This document shows positions 44,278 through 55,130 of a DNA stretch of 64,000 nt, piece by piece. The position numbers and the translations under genes were made by a program. The stretch is taken from positions 1,860,001 through 1,924,000 of the forward strand of contig CM074700.1 of assembly GCA_037367355.1 (NCBI GenBank). The letters are read 5' to 3'. The notes under the pieces were generated by a model that saw nothing but the letters and a program-made list of their open reading frames with translations, was not told the origin of the DNA and did no database searches. Every line of letters starts with the position of its first letter. The stretch's first letter is position 1. This DNA is from Neoscytalidium dimidiatum. Its lineage: Eukaryota > Ascomycota > Dothideomycetes > Botryosphaeriales > Botryosphaeriaceae.

Positions 44278-46653
44278 TTATTTCTTGACAATCTTCAGTA
44301 GAGGTGCAATTCGCGCTTTCCGGCTCAGTCCAACCCGGAGAGGGACCTTGCCCTTGCCGAGCGGCGATGGCTGCGCCGACGCTCGACTTGCTGCATCCTT
44401 CTGTCCCGTCTTGTCCTTGTCCTCCTCGTGTTCCTTGCTCGGCTGCTCTACTGGTCTAGAAGCGCCAAGAGCACTTGATGCATTACCTGCCGCCCCACTA
44501 TTCGCCTCTTCCCCGCCCTCCGCCATTGTCTGCTCGTCATTCGATCTTTCGTCCTTCGACTTCGTATTCTCTTGGATCTCCTGAGTTTCCCCGTCTTCAC
44601 CGGCCGTATGATCTTCAGTCGTCGCACTTGGTTCGTCCACGTTTATTGCGCCAGTCCCTATGCTGTGCTTGGACCGCGGACGTCCTCGGCCTTCCTTCTT
44701 GGCTCTGGGCTCCGCTTGCTGCATCTCGCTTTCCGCTACAACCTTCTGTTGTGCTGAGCTTGTCGGTGTCGGCTGAACAAACGGCGAAGGAAGTCTGGGC
44801 CGCGTATCGTCGTTCTTGGAGTCCTGGCCATGCAGTAGCTCTTCCTTCCGGGCGAACTGCTGGTCAACGTCGTGATCATTATCCGACAGTGGCATGACTT
44901 GCTGCAGTTCATCCACATCACCAAGATGAGCAGTCCCTCGAAAATCCTCCTCCTCCTCTTCAGTCTCCTGGAGAGGCTGCTTGGGGGGATTCTTCGGTGG
45001 TCTCCCCCTCTTCCTCTTCGGCTGGGTTGGCGCGCTCTTCTGTCTCGTCTCCAAGAAAGCCTTGTCTCCTGTGATAGTTAAATCGGTATGATCCGCTGTC
45101 TTCTTGTGTTTTAAGGATTGAATTGGCTCCCCACCGGAGGTCTGTCCAAAATCACGGCTGTCAGAGCTGCCACACTCGACAGGTTCGACCGTCGCGATAT
45201 TCTCGATTAGCGTGTCAACAGTCTTCCGGCGTTTGTTCTTCGCTCTCGCTACTTTTTCAGGAACCACTGAGTAGTCTGGCTCCTCGACAGTTGATCGTGC
45301 GGATCTCGAGCGGCTTGGTCTCGGAACATATTTCTCCTTCGGAAGACCAATAGCAATGTCATCGCTATTTAACGGTTCGCTGCTTTCCTGAACCTTAGCT
45401 TTTGCCGCCTTTGAAGCACGGACAGCACGAATAGATTCCTCTATAGAATCATCAATCGCCTTCTGAGATCTGGTCATCCCGCTCTCTTCCAGCGATTCTT
45501 TTCGTCGTTTAGAAGAGGGTGCGGAATTCGATGACAACATTTCCTCACCTAATTCATCATGGCTGGATTGGGATAAGCGGGGATGCGGCGTAGTCTTCGA
45601 TCGCCGGTTAGACCTTTTCGGTTCAGTAGGTACAGGAGATGTAGACGCGTTGCCGTCAAAGTGTGGAAGCCGCTCGTTTTGCGCGATACCAGAATAGACT
45701 GACTGACTTCGTGCCGCACTTCTTTGAGATTGCTGATGGAATTTCCCAAAGCCGTTCTGGCTGGATCGCATGTCTTTCTGCGTACAGTCAGCATTAGCTG
45801 CAATGGCACCATAGAACCCACTTATGCTCACCTCAGTACTTTCCAAATGGTCAGACCAGGAAACTGAAGGGTTCTCAATGATCTTTGCTGCCAGGCCTGA
45901 TGGACTCGCGAGTTGATTCTGCAAATACTCAGCACGAGCCGCATCGATAAGTTGCTGTTGACTTATCGTCGCGTCAGGGACTGTGCTCGACATGGTTGTG
46001 GGAAACATGACTGCTGGATTGTGTTGCATGAAGTCCTCTTCCAATGAAGGGGGCATTTCCGGTAGGACAGCTTGATTGTTTCCAACTAGGTACCATGTCT
46101 CTGACGTCTCATTGTGCTGAGCAGCAAAGCCATTATCCCAGATCTGTTCTCCAACGTCTTCATGTCTCATCGCTTCAAACGCGCCATTGCTTTCGTCGGC
46201 GACGTTACGGCTTCGATCGGAATGGCTATACGTCTTCGGGGTCTTCCTGCGCTCGGGCTTCTTTGCAGCTGGTGGGAGGGTTACGTTGCTCTCCAGGCTT
46301 GCCTGCGTGGAATTTCGTTTCCGGGAAGTCACCGGCGAGTTCCAGCGACCATAGTCATTAGGGCTATTTGCGCTTCCGTTTGGGGCAGCCGATTTGTCTA
46401 TAACGTCCTGGTGGGCAGCAGCGATGTCTCGACGCAATTGTTCTGCGCCTTTTAGTTGACAGCTCATCATTTTTAAGGAAGGAGACAGACCTGTCGAGCT
46501 GGTTCCTGGCGGAGACTTCTGGGATTGCGCCTGCTGGTCGTACCTGCGGGCATCCGGGGGAGTGGGTGAGGCAGTCCTGCCGGTGCTGACGACTGGTGAC
46601 AGGGCGCCAAAGTCACCCTCATCATCAGAGTCCTCGATTATGTTGCGCACCAT
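44278..46653 (-). CDS. AT-hook DNA-binding protein, conserved fungal unknown
   Basis: The frame from MVRNIIEDSDDEGDFG is open for 791 codons. A stretch of 54 nt (45831-45778) inside it has a GTGAGC donor, GCTAATGCTGAC branch region and CAG acceptor, so it is probably an in-frame intron; the spliced product would be 773 aa. Most of the protein is disordered, rich in Ser, Glu and Lys. Two AT-hook cores occur, KRKRGRPPKNPPK near spliced residue 525 and KEGRGRPRSKH near 635, the motif that binds the AT minor groove. The last 25 residues, KVPLRVGLSRKARIAPLLKIVKK, look like the conserved C-terminal motif of a family of fungal nuclear proteins. A chromatin role is inferred from the AT-hooks; no specific function is known to me. 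Confidence 0.82.
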   Translation of the reverse strand: MVRNIIEDSDDEGDFGALSPVVSTGRTASPTPPDARRYDQQAQSQKSPPGTSSTGLSPSLKMMSCQLKGAEQLRRDIAAAHQDVIDKSAAPNGSANSPNDYGRWNSPVTSRKRNSTQASLESNVTLPPAAKKPERRKTPKTYSHSDRSRNVADESNGAFEAMRHEDVGEQIWDNGFAAQHNETSETWYLVGNNQAVLPEMPPSLEEDFMQHNPAVMFPTTMSSTVPDATISQQQLIDAARAEYLQNQLASPSGLAAKIIENPSVSWSDHLESTEVSISGFYGAIAANADCTQKDMRSSQNGFGKFHQQSQRSAARSQSVYSGIAQNERLPHFDGNASTSPVPTEPKRSNRRSKTTPHPRLSQSSHDELGEEMLSSNSAPSSKRRKESLEESGMTRSQKAIDDSIEESIRAVRASKAAKAKVQESSEPLNSDDIAIGLPKEKYVPRPSRSRSARSTVEEPDYSVVPEKVARAKNKRRKTVDTLIENIATVEPVECGSSDSRDFGQTSGGEPIQSLKHKKTADHTDLTITGDKAFLETRQKSAPTQPKRKRGRPPKNPPKQPLQETEEEEEDFRGTAHLGDVDELQQVMPLSDNDHDVDQQFARKEELLHGQDSKNDDTRPRLPSPFVQPTPTSSAQQKVVAESEMQQAEPRAKKEGRGRPRSKHSIGTGAINVDEPSATTEDHTAGEDGETQEIQENTKSKDERSNDEQTMAEGGEEANSGAAGNASSALGASRPVEQPSKEHEEDKDKTGQKDAASRASAQPSPLGKGKVPLRVGLSRKARIAPLLKIVKK

Positions 46654-47878
46654 GATCCATGGCTAGGAGCGGGCATGGACTGTCGTTGGTGTATTGCCGG
46701 GCAAGTCGCGTTCGCTGAGAAGTTGGCGCGTCATTGGTCACGCCGTCCCGCCAAACGCGAACCCACGTGCCAGGCTCGAGCCTTCTCCGACAAATTCAGC
46801 CTTTTGTCTTCTCTTCGGTCGATGTCAAAAGGTATAAGCACGCGCTGGAACGAACGAATTGTCCTGCAATCTGACCTCAGCGCTTATAGTGCTACCCTCG
46901 CAAGATACCTCTAGGTAATGCTTTTGTGCACCTGTTGCGTTGCTTACATGCAAGCGGCCTTTCCAAGATACCCCACATTGCACGGGGAATGACGGATCCA
47001 ACAGCCTAACCGCCGATCTTCAAAGGCTGAAGAATACCTGCACAATCAATCCAATGATTGTCAGCGATGACGACTCATTCTGCGAACACGGCTGGGGAGA
47101 TCGGCCGATGTTCGTGCATGCTTGCAAACAAGGGTGAATATCGATCGGATCTCTTGGCATCGGTGAGGGCTTTAAGAACTATTGGTGTCTGATAAAGAAG
47201 CAATCACATGGCTGCATGATGAACGGAGTCATATGTATACTCTAACCCTCGTTCCACATGCACAAACAGAGAACTATCGAAAAAAAGACGCAAGCAACCG
47301 GCGATTCAGGAAGGGATCCCATGAAACTCACACGCAATTTGGTAGTACTTCCATCTAGTTCAAAGCGAGACCGAAGTCGGCAATTGAGACTCATATCCGT
47401 GGCAAAAGTCTGACTCCAGCAAAGTTTCCAATGCTCCATACAGATCTCTCTCTCTCCCCCTCCCCCTTCTCTCTCTTGTGCACGGTAATCCACTTATGTT
47501 GTCACCTCACTTCTCTATAATCAATCTAATATGGTCAACTGTTCATTAAGTATAATCCGCTATGTTCTCATCCAAGAAATCTATACACCCCTCCTGCTCT
47601 GTATCCCTCATTAAGTAAACCTACGTCTAACTCTAAAAGCCCTGTCGAGCAATCGCCTTCAGAAACGGTAGATAAACCTTAGCGCAAGCAAGCCGTTAAA
47701 TCTCGCAAACTCACTCCTGAACGAGTCCGGCCACGACTTATTATTTGCCGCTCCACTACGACCGCACACAACAAAATGATGGCCTATCGGTTTCGCGCCA
47801 CCTCCACCTCATCATACAACCTCCCACATCTGTCCAAACGACTCCAGAGAGCAAAGGGAAGGCAGAAGAACCAGATAC
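46654..47878. other. Intergenic, AT-hook gene promoter
   Basis: No supported gene. A CT-rich patch lies at 47443-47475. The rest shows nothing recognisable. Confidence 0.45.
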
Positions 47879-47982
47879 TGGTCACTACGACGGTCGAACT
47901 CACGACCTTGGCGTCAATTCTGAGTCCTCTGGGAGGACTGCCAATATTAGCACCACGCTCTAACCAACTGAGCTAAGCGACC
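47879..47982 (-). tRNA. tRNA-Ile (AAT) copy with a 30-nt intron and a damaged T stem
   Basis: On the minus strand the acceptor arms GGTCGCT and AGTGACC pair and the D arm and anticodon arm are the same as in the copy at 38516. The intron has 30 nt and shares the block TGGCAGTCCTC with the other copy, but then diverges. The T arm reads GTGAG-TTCGACC-GTCGT, so the closing pair G53-C61 is lost (G against G) and a further pair becomes T-G. C61 is nearly invariant and is also part of box B. The gene may therefore be weakly expressed or a pseudogene. Confidence 0.8.
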
Positions 47983-49973
47983 TGTGGACCCCGAGGACTT
48001 CTGCAGTTTTCACCGCGCCAGACCCCGGATCTTGAGGGCGACAATATTCCGCTGAGTGTATATGCCAAACAACTGCTTTACTTCAACATGGACGGATTTG
48101 GAGAACGGTTAACAAGCATCCCTGGTGGAAAAGGACCGGGCATGTGACGCTCGCCGTAGCGGCGCACAAGGCGCGGATCAGCAGATCGGGTCCGAAACGA
48201 ACGTGCGGCTCCTCGTGTTCGTGCAGAATTCCAACCGTTGCATCCGGCAGGTCATGGGCTTCGTCTGAATCATATTGACCGGCGCGCGTCCAGCTGTGCC
48301 ACCAACCCACAGAGACCCAGAAGAAACTGGACCCATCTCGGCCCTGGTAGGTGCGAGGTGGCGGTGGTTCAAGTGGAATTGCGGAGACACGTGGTCAATG
48401 ATTTTTCAGCTTGGGCAAGGGTGACTGTGTGTACAAGTGGACTTGGGAGGTAGGCGTCAGGGACTCGGAACGGCCCATACGTCACTCGGCGGCGGCGGAA
48501 GGGGTCCGGAGGGCGTTCGGGAAGCCAGAACAGGTGCGCAAATGCAGGTTTATCGGGGAGCTGGGCGTTGGGGCCTGGGATTGGTCACGCCGGCGGGGAC
48601 TCTAGCTGGACCCTGAAAAACACATGAGTCGTGCGTTCGCGCGCAGCGATGCTCCGCAACCCAGGTGAATGCGAAGAGTTTTTGCAGAGTGGCCCGCAGA
48701 GGTGGCGCGGGTGATGTAGGTAGACGCAGCGCGGACCGGTGAGAGGCGCGCTTGGACGGGGGGAAGTCCACAGGGCTTCAGGCAACCTGTCCACCCTGGT
48801 CTGCGGCCGCGGTTCTCCTGGTGGTGGTCAGCTTCTGGCAGACGTCAGCTTGGCATCCGACGACCATCGTCGTCATAGCGGACTCCGGCTTCGCCAACCC
48901 CTGTCCAGGCACGCATTCTGCCTGGCCGGCGCCGTCGAATGTTGCGCAGGCCGAGGGCGCAACCAATGAAGCTCGGAGCGTCGATTCGAGCAGTTGATCG
49001 CGTGCAAAGTTGCTTGTTCCTGTGAGCAGCAAGAACCCCGCGAGGGAGGGGCTGGAGCGGGGACTGGCATGGCGAGCGAGTGGCCAGCAGGAGGCCGGGG
49101 GAGTGCGGTGACCTGCGCTTCCCATGTTGTCCTCACCAGACGCATGCCGGACCGCATCGTGGCGACAGGCATGGGCTGTGACTGGCGGAGGCTGCGCTAC
49201 GGATCCGCGCAGTGCAGCTGGGAAGGCCGCTAACACGCGCAGATGCCGCTGCGCACAACGCCGAATCCAAGCTTTTGCCGGCACGGGCTGGTGCTGGTGC
49301 TGGTGCTGGTGCTGCAAAGGGGACGGGCGAGAGATGGAGATATAATATCAGGAGCAGCGCCGGCCGGCAGAGGGCAGCAGCGGCTTACTCGCGATAAGGC
49401 TGCCGATAACAGCACGCCTGCCGTGCCCCGGAATCCTCACGCATCGCGGGGGACCTCGCGCGCGCCGCCCTCCGTACCTTGGCTGCTGCCGAGTGTGGTA
49501 TCAAACAACGGAATACGGTGAGCGCCCACAAGGCCCCTTTTCTTTATAACTAATCCCGGAGCGACGCGGACCCTTTGCCGTCCACCCTCGGCGACTGACA
49601 TAAGCTTTGCACAATGCGCAGCGTGCCAGGGCAGAGCGCTCCCGTCGCCGTCGTCCAGTAATCTGCGCCGTTCCGAGCACGACTCTCCACCACGCTCACT
49701 GAACACTCCAAACACGTCTGCCACCCACCTCAGGATTCCAAGGTTGCCTCCCTCCCTTGCGCGAACGGGCCTCGACCGGCGATCATTTCCACGCGCTCGA
49801 ATGGCTCTGACAAAACCCTCCTCACCCGACAGCAGCTTTCTCTTCACTTCCTCCTCGTCGCGCATGCGCCTGCTGTCTGATCAGTAACCTGTGCCCCTCC
49901 TTGAGCCCCTCGTAGGCCAGCACCCCTTCTACTGGCGCGCCAGCCGAGCGCGCCCTTGGTCCCCTAACCGACC
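47983..49973. other. Intergenic, gde1 upstream region
   Basis: No gene is supported; frames such as 48778-49317 (-) are shadows of GC-rich sequence. A CACGTG (Pho4-type core) occurs at 48388-48393, about 1.6 kb before gde1, which is too far to weigh strongly. A CTGGTG repeat lies at 49288-49314. Confidence 0.45.
49288..49314 (+). repeat. (CTGGTG)n hexanucleotide repeat
   Basis: Four and a half units of CTGGTG lie about 660 bp upstream of the gde1 start. No function is apparent. Confidence 0.85.
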
Positions 49974-52900
49974 ATGAAGTTCGGCCACAATCTCCCCCGC
50001 AACCAGGTCCCCGAATGGGCTTCGCACTACATCAACTACAAGGGCCTCAAGAAGCTGGTCAAGTCTGCCGCTGAAACCTCCAAGAACGGAGGAGAGGCGG
50101 ATCTTGCGGGTGAGCATGCGGCAGCACTTGCGAAGAGGCCTCGCTGGCCGCAAGGTGCTCTCTTTGTGAGCGCGCCGCTAACGTCGTAGGGCAGAATTTT
50201 TCTACTCGCTCGATCGCAACCTCGAAGATGTCGACGGCTTCTACAACAAGAAGTACGCCGAGTCGGCGCGGCGCCTGAAACTCTTGCACGACCGCTTCGG
50301 CCAGGCGTCTATGTTTGCCGACGGTATAGACAGAGATGAGCTTGAGGACCTTGTTGGTGCGCTTCTCGAGCTGCGCGGCCAGCTGAGAAAGCTGCAATGG
50401 TACGGTGAAGTCAACCGGAGAGGCTTCATCAAGATCACCAAGAAGCTGGACAAGAAGGTTCCCAATTCGTGCACCCAGCAGCGTTACCTAGCCACCAAGG
50501 TCGATCCCAGGCCGTTTGCCACCAACTACAAGTTGCAACAAGACATGAAGGCCATTAATGACTGGCTTTCTGGCCTGGGAGATGCCAAGGTTTACGATGA
50601 TGCCAGCTCCGTACACTCCACCGCTTCTCTTAAGAGGGTTTCTTCAAGGGCAATTCTCAATTTGCCCTCCGGTCTCCTTGACACGGTGGACCAGGCCGTG
50701 CGGAATGACGATTCGTCCATACTGGAAGAGCTTCTCAACGAGGCGAACACTGGAGAAGATGTGGCGAACCCTGCTTATCAGAAGCTACTCCTCAATCTGC
50801 TGCAACGGTCCATCTCCTGCAGATCTCGCCAGTGCATTAAGAAACTGCTGTCACAGATCGTTTCACTCGATGAGGAAGACGATTTGAACAAGCGAAACTG
50901 TATTCACAGGCTTGTAATCGCTATTGGCCGTGCGAAGACCAACGAGGCTCAGAAGGATGGTCAAGCGCAAGCTTCACGAAGCTTCCTGGGAATCCCCAAT
51001 GATTCCACCAACTTCATTTCTCCTGCAGAATCTCCTGTGCACCTGCCTCCCCCAAGTTCGATCTCGGAGCAGCAGTCGAGTAAACTGCTTGACGCTAAGG
51101 ACGAGTCCGTTCTCCTGCTATCGTTCCTCTTGGACAATTTGAAGCCTGAACAACGTTCTGCACTTACAGCTCGGGACTCATACGGACGATTTCCGCTCCA
51201 TTACGCAGCGCAGTACGGCTTTGTGATCATCTGTAAGATTGTCATCGAGCACATGCAGAAATGGGGACAGTTCGATGTCTCGCACGGCATCGACTCCCCT
51301 GAATGGCAAGACTCTGATGGTTACGCGCCGTTGCACCTCAGTGTCGTTGGCGGCCACCCATTGACCACAAAAACGCTGCTTGACTCTGAGAACTGGCAAG
51401 GAACGGAAGATGAGAAAATCTCGACCCGAAGGTCGGTATCGAAGTCCGGTGCTGTGCTTGCCCTTGCCACCAAGTCCAACTTCGTCCAGATCGTAAAACT
51501 TCTGGTTGATGCTGGAGTGGATATCAATTATCAGGACGAGCAGGGCGAAACGGCCTTGCATGTTGCGGCTCGCTACGGTCACACAGATTGTGCGAAGACT
51601 CTTATTGCAGGCACTGCAGACCAAAAGATCAACGTCAATCTTGCGGAGAAGACTTTTGCATGGACTCCACTATTTATTGCGTGTGTTGATGGTCATCTTC
51701 CTGTCGCACAGCTGCTTATCGAGGCCGGCGCAGATCTAGATAAGCCCGACCTTTCCGGATGGACACCGAAGGAACACGCTGCTCTGAGAGGTCATTTGGA
51801 CATTGCAAAGGTCTTGGCTGACCTCACTCCTCCTCCAGATTCTGCAACAAGGGAGCAAGAACAGCAGCCTCCTGTCCGTTCAGAGTCACCCCCGCAATCT
51901 TCCATTGAAGAGAGAAGATCAAACATTAACAAGGAGGCCCGTGTACCGGAGCCTGTCAAGACGTTTGGGCATCGCTATTTGCGGAAAGAGAGCATGGTTC
52001 TCGTCAGTCTTGGCAGCATGGACATGCGAAAGCATGTTGAGCCTGTCAAGCTAGATGATATCCACATCGCGGACGCCCACGCCACACAGCTTGATACAGC
52101 TCTCTCTGTGGTGGTTTCTGCCCAAGGTGCCACAGGAGAACCCACAGTAATCGACCTCCCTGTCCAAGAAAACATTAGCACTGACCCTATCACCTTCGAA
52201 ACAACGGATGTGTCCAAGGTTAAGCTTCTGTTTGACATCGTTCCCACTTATGCCGGCTCCAAAGAGCGCGTGGTCGGACGCGGTGTTGCCCTGCTGTCGA
52301 GCGTGAAGCAGATGGTGGGCTCCCAGAGGATGAACCTGAAAGGCGACGTCAGCGTTCCGATTGTTGCTGCCAACACCCTGGATGTCATTGGATCTGTCAA
52401 CTTCAACTTCCTCATAATTACGCCGTTCTCCCACCCCAACTTGTCTATAACGGAGAATCACACGTATTGGAAGACTATGGCGTCGACGATGGTCATTGGA
52501 CACAGAGGTGAATTCGACTTTGGTTTCTTTCTCCCCCACGCTTTCCTAACACTTGTGAAGGTTTGGGCAAGAATCTTGCGTCTCGAAAGTCCTTGCAGCT
52601 CGGCGAGAACACTATTCAGGTAGGACGATCATTCTTCCGGATAAGCGGTATGACCTAACAATCTACGTAGTCCTTCATTGCTGCTGCCAACTTAGGAGCA
52701 TCTTATGTTGAGGTATGACTCCAAAATCTACCAAAGGTTTTTATGACGACTAACAAGCCGATAGTTTGGTACGAACTGAACTCGCGCCGAAAACAAAGGT
52801 TCTACAGTGCTAACAGTTTCAAGATGTTCAACTGACCAAAGATCACGTCCCTGTCATTTACCATGACTTCCTAGTCAGCGAAACAGGAATTGATGCACCG

Positions 52901-54166
52901 GTACATACTCTGACATTGGAGCAAGTAAGTTGAGGACAAATACATACCCCAAACGAGAATTCCTGTATACTGATACGTAAGCAGTTCCTCCACGTCAGCG
53001 AGCAGAAGACACCTCGCACTTCACGACCATCGTCACCAACAGAAGTAAAGGAAGAGAATAAGAGTACAGCAGGTGGAAAGAAGCCACGCCCTCGCTCGTA
53101 CTCCGTGGACATTAGGAAGGAGAGCCAGTCTGAACTGAACGAGCGCATGAAGCACACTCGTGATTTCAAGATAAAAGGTTACAAGGGCAATAGCCGCGGT
53201 AACTTTATCCAGGCGCCATTCACTACTCTCGAAGAGATGTTCAAGAAACTTCCAGAGTCAATCGGCTTCAACATTGAGATGAGTAAGTCTGCACATGCTT
53301 TTGTTGACATCGCGTCCGCTGACTCTCCATCAGAGTACCCAATGTTGCACGAATCCGAGGAGCACGACATGGACACATATGCTGTTGAGTTGAACTCTTT
53401 CGTTGACACAGTCCTGAAGATGGTTTACGATCAAGGCACTCAACGCAACATCATCTTCTCGTCATTCCATCCGGACATTTGCCTTTTACTTTCATTCAAA
53501 CAACCCTCCATCCCCATCCTTTTCCTTACAGATGCAGGCACTAGTCCAGTTGGCGACATCAGGGCCAGCAGTCTTCAAGAAGCCATCCGCTTCGCATCTC
53601 GCTGGAACCTGCTCGGTGTCGTCAGCGCTGCGGAGCCTCTTGTCATGTGTCCACGTCTAGTCAGGGTTGTCAAGGAGTCAGGTCTGGTCTGTGTCAGCTA
53701 TGGCGTGCTGAATAACGACCCTGTCTACGTGCAGGTAAGCGCTCCTCCATGCATGTTGCCTTTGAAGATGCTGATTTGATTTTCTGCACAGCGGCAAGTT
53801 AAGGAAGGCATAGACGCCGTCATTGTTGACAGTGTCCTAGCCATCCGTAAGGGTCTTACGGCCCACGAGGAGACTGAGAGCTCCAGCAGTGAGAGTGGAG
53901 ATGCTGTCGCTGCAGCAGCAACCGTCGCGCAGCTCACCAACGGCAATGCTACCAACGGCACCGCCGCAAAAAATGCCGCTACGACTAGCGCTGTTGCTGC
54001 TGTCACGAACGGCGACACTCCACCTGCCAATGGCAAGACAGACGGATCCAAGGAGAACCATGACGCCGTACCGCCAGAGATTGCCCGCATTGTCGACTCG
54101 ATCAACGGCGTGCCCGTCTACTCCAACGACGGTAATGGCAACGCTGTCAACGGAGCTGTATTCTAG
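49974..54166 (+). CDS. GDE1: Glycerophosphocholine phosphodiesterase Gde1-like, SPX-ankyrin-GDPD
   Basis: Nine exons fit: 49974-50109, 50195-52507, 52561-52619, 52671-52712, 52765-52768, 52824-52924, 52985-53282, 53334-53734 and 53792-54166, giving 1242 aa. The SPX domain is at the N-terminus (MKFGHNLPRNQVPEWASHYINYKGLKKLVK; FFYSLDRNLEDVDGFY; residues 1 to about 165) and senses inositol pyrophosphates. Ankyrin repeats follow (about 365-590, such as GETALHVAARYGHTDCAKTL). The GDPD domain begins at GHRG (814-817), then ENT (832-834), E850 and D852 as metal ligands, and YHD (864-866); NIEMKYPML follows. The enzyme splits glycerophosphocholine to glycerol-3-phosphate and choline and is regulated by phosphate in yeast. 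Pho81 shares the layout but has a degenerate GDPD; the intact catalytic residues favour Gde1. The last 100 residues are low-complexity Asn/Ala/Thr. Confidence 0.93.
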
Positions 54167-54440
54167 AGAGAAGCGGATAATGAAAAATTCCCTTGATTTC
54201 CCCCACTTAATGATCATCCTTGCGTTTCCCTTGTCGTTGCTGGTCTGCCCGATACCCTCGGTCCGCTTCAACATGCGGGCGGAGTTCCTGCGAAATTTTT
54301 CTGGGATCACAAAGTGCTTTTATGGGATGGCTATAGTGTCTTTACAACTTGCTTTTATGCATACTCACCCTCTCTTTGTCCGCTGGATGGTCAGTAGGGC
54401 GGGTAGATCGATGGTACTTGTGGCGGCGGATTTGCATTAT

Positions 54441-54460
54441 AGAGAGAGAGAGAGAGAGAG
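54441..54460 (+). repeat. (AG)10 microsatellite
   Basis: Ten perfect AG units lie 275 nt after the gde1 stop codon, facing a longer TC tract. Confidence 0.95.
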
Positions 54461-54500
54461 ATCTCCTCCATGAGATGTCGTTGAGCCCTGTCTGCTCTTC

Positions 54501-54503
<3 letters not shown>

Positions 54504-54558
<55 letters not shown>
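54504..54558 (+). repeat. (TC)27 microsatellite
   Basis: About 27 uninterrupted TC units occur, complementary to the AG tract at 54441-54460, followed by a short (CA)n at 54567-54576. Confidence 0.95.
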
Positions 54559-54563
<5 letters not shown>

Positions 54564-55130
54564 ATACACACACACATTTCTCGCACTCATTCTCATACTG
54601 CATGCACATACAATAAAACGTATGACGGACTCTCCTTGTTCTTCTAGGAGTAGTTGACACGGCGTTACGGGTATGGGGCTTGTTATGAACAGGCTGGGGG
54701 GAAAAATCAGGAATTTCGATTCTTCTCTCTTCTGCTCTTCTCCGTCTCCGTATCTTCCCTCGTCTATTCTATGCACGTGTACATGATCTTGTACGTGCGT
54801 GAGCTACACGCGTCTTCTTTCTAGCCACCTCGCCCCTCCTCTACTATCAAGATCTTCGCGTACTAAAGTCGCCAACTGCAGAAAAACAGCCATCATCGCC
54901 TCCGCTAAGCGCCATCGCCAAGTCTGCCATCGATGATAGAAAAAAAAAAAAGACCCGCCAAAACCGTAACGCCAAAATATAACACATGCATCTGAAGAGT
55001 ACATTCAGGACGGTCCAGAAAACCCACGCTATGCCAACGTTATAAGAGCAGATATTGCACAAACGTCCTCACGAGAGAAGAAAGAAGAACAAGAAATGCA
55101 GAGTACGAAAAGCATAGAGGGTCTTGACGC

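Larger units (their letters stand above)
54167..55130. other. Convergent intergenic region with complementary GA and TC tracts
   Basis: The region holds the 3' ends of gde1 and the endopolyphosphatase gene. It carries an (AG)10 and a (TC)27 microsatellite only about 43 nt apart, then a short CA tract, and no gene. Confidence 0.6.

Noticed and set aside
48388..48393. CACGTG as a Pho4-type site for gde1
   Set aside because: It is about 1.6 kb upstream of the start codon, and a six-base palindrome is expected by chance at this scale. Another copy lies in the 3' region at 54774-54779.
50190..50194. Acceptor at 50188-50189 for gde1 exon 2
   Set aside because: That site gives the wrong frame; the AG at 50193-50194 restores the SPX sequence AEFFYSLDRN.
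52769..52823. Alternative acceptor CAG at 52811-52812 replacing the gde1 microexon by a single 100-nt intron
   Set aside because: It would insert an extra Gln between the two metal ligands (E-F-Q-D), against the strict E-x-D spacing of the GDPD family.
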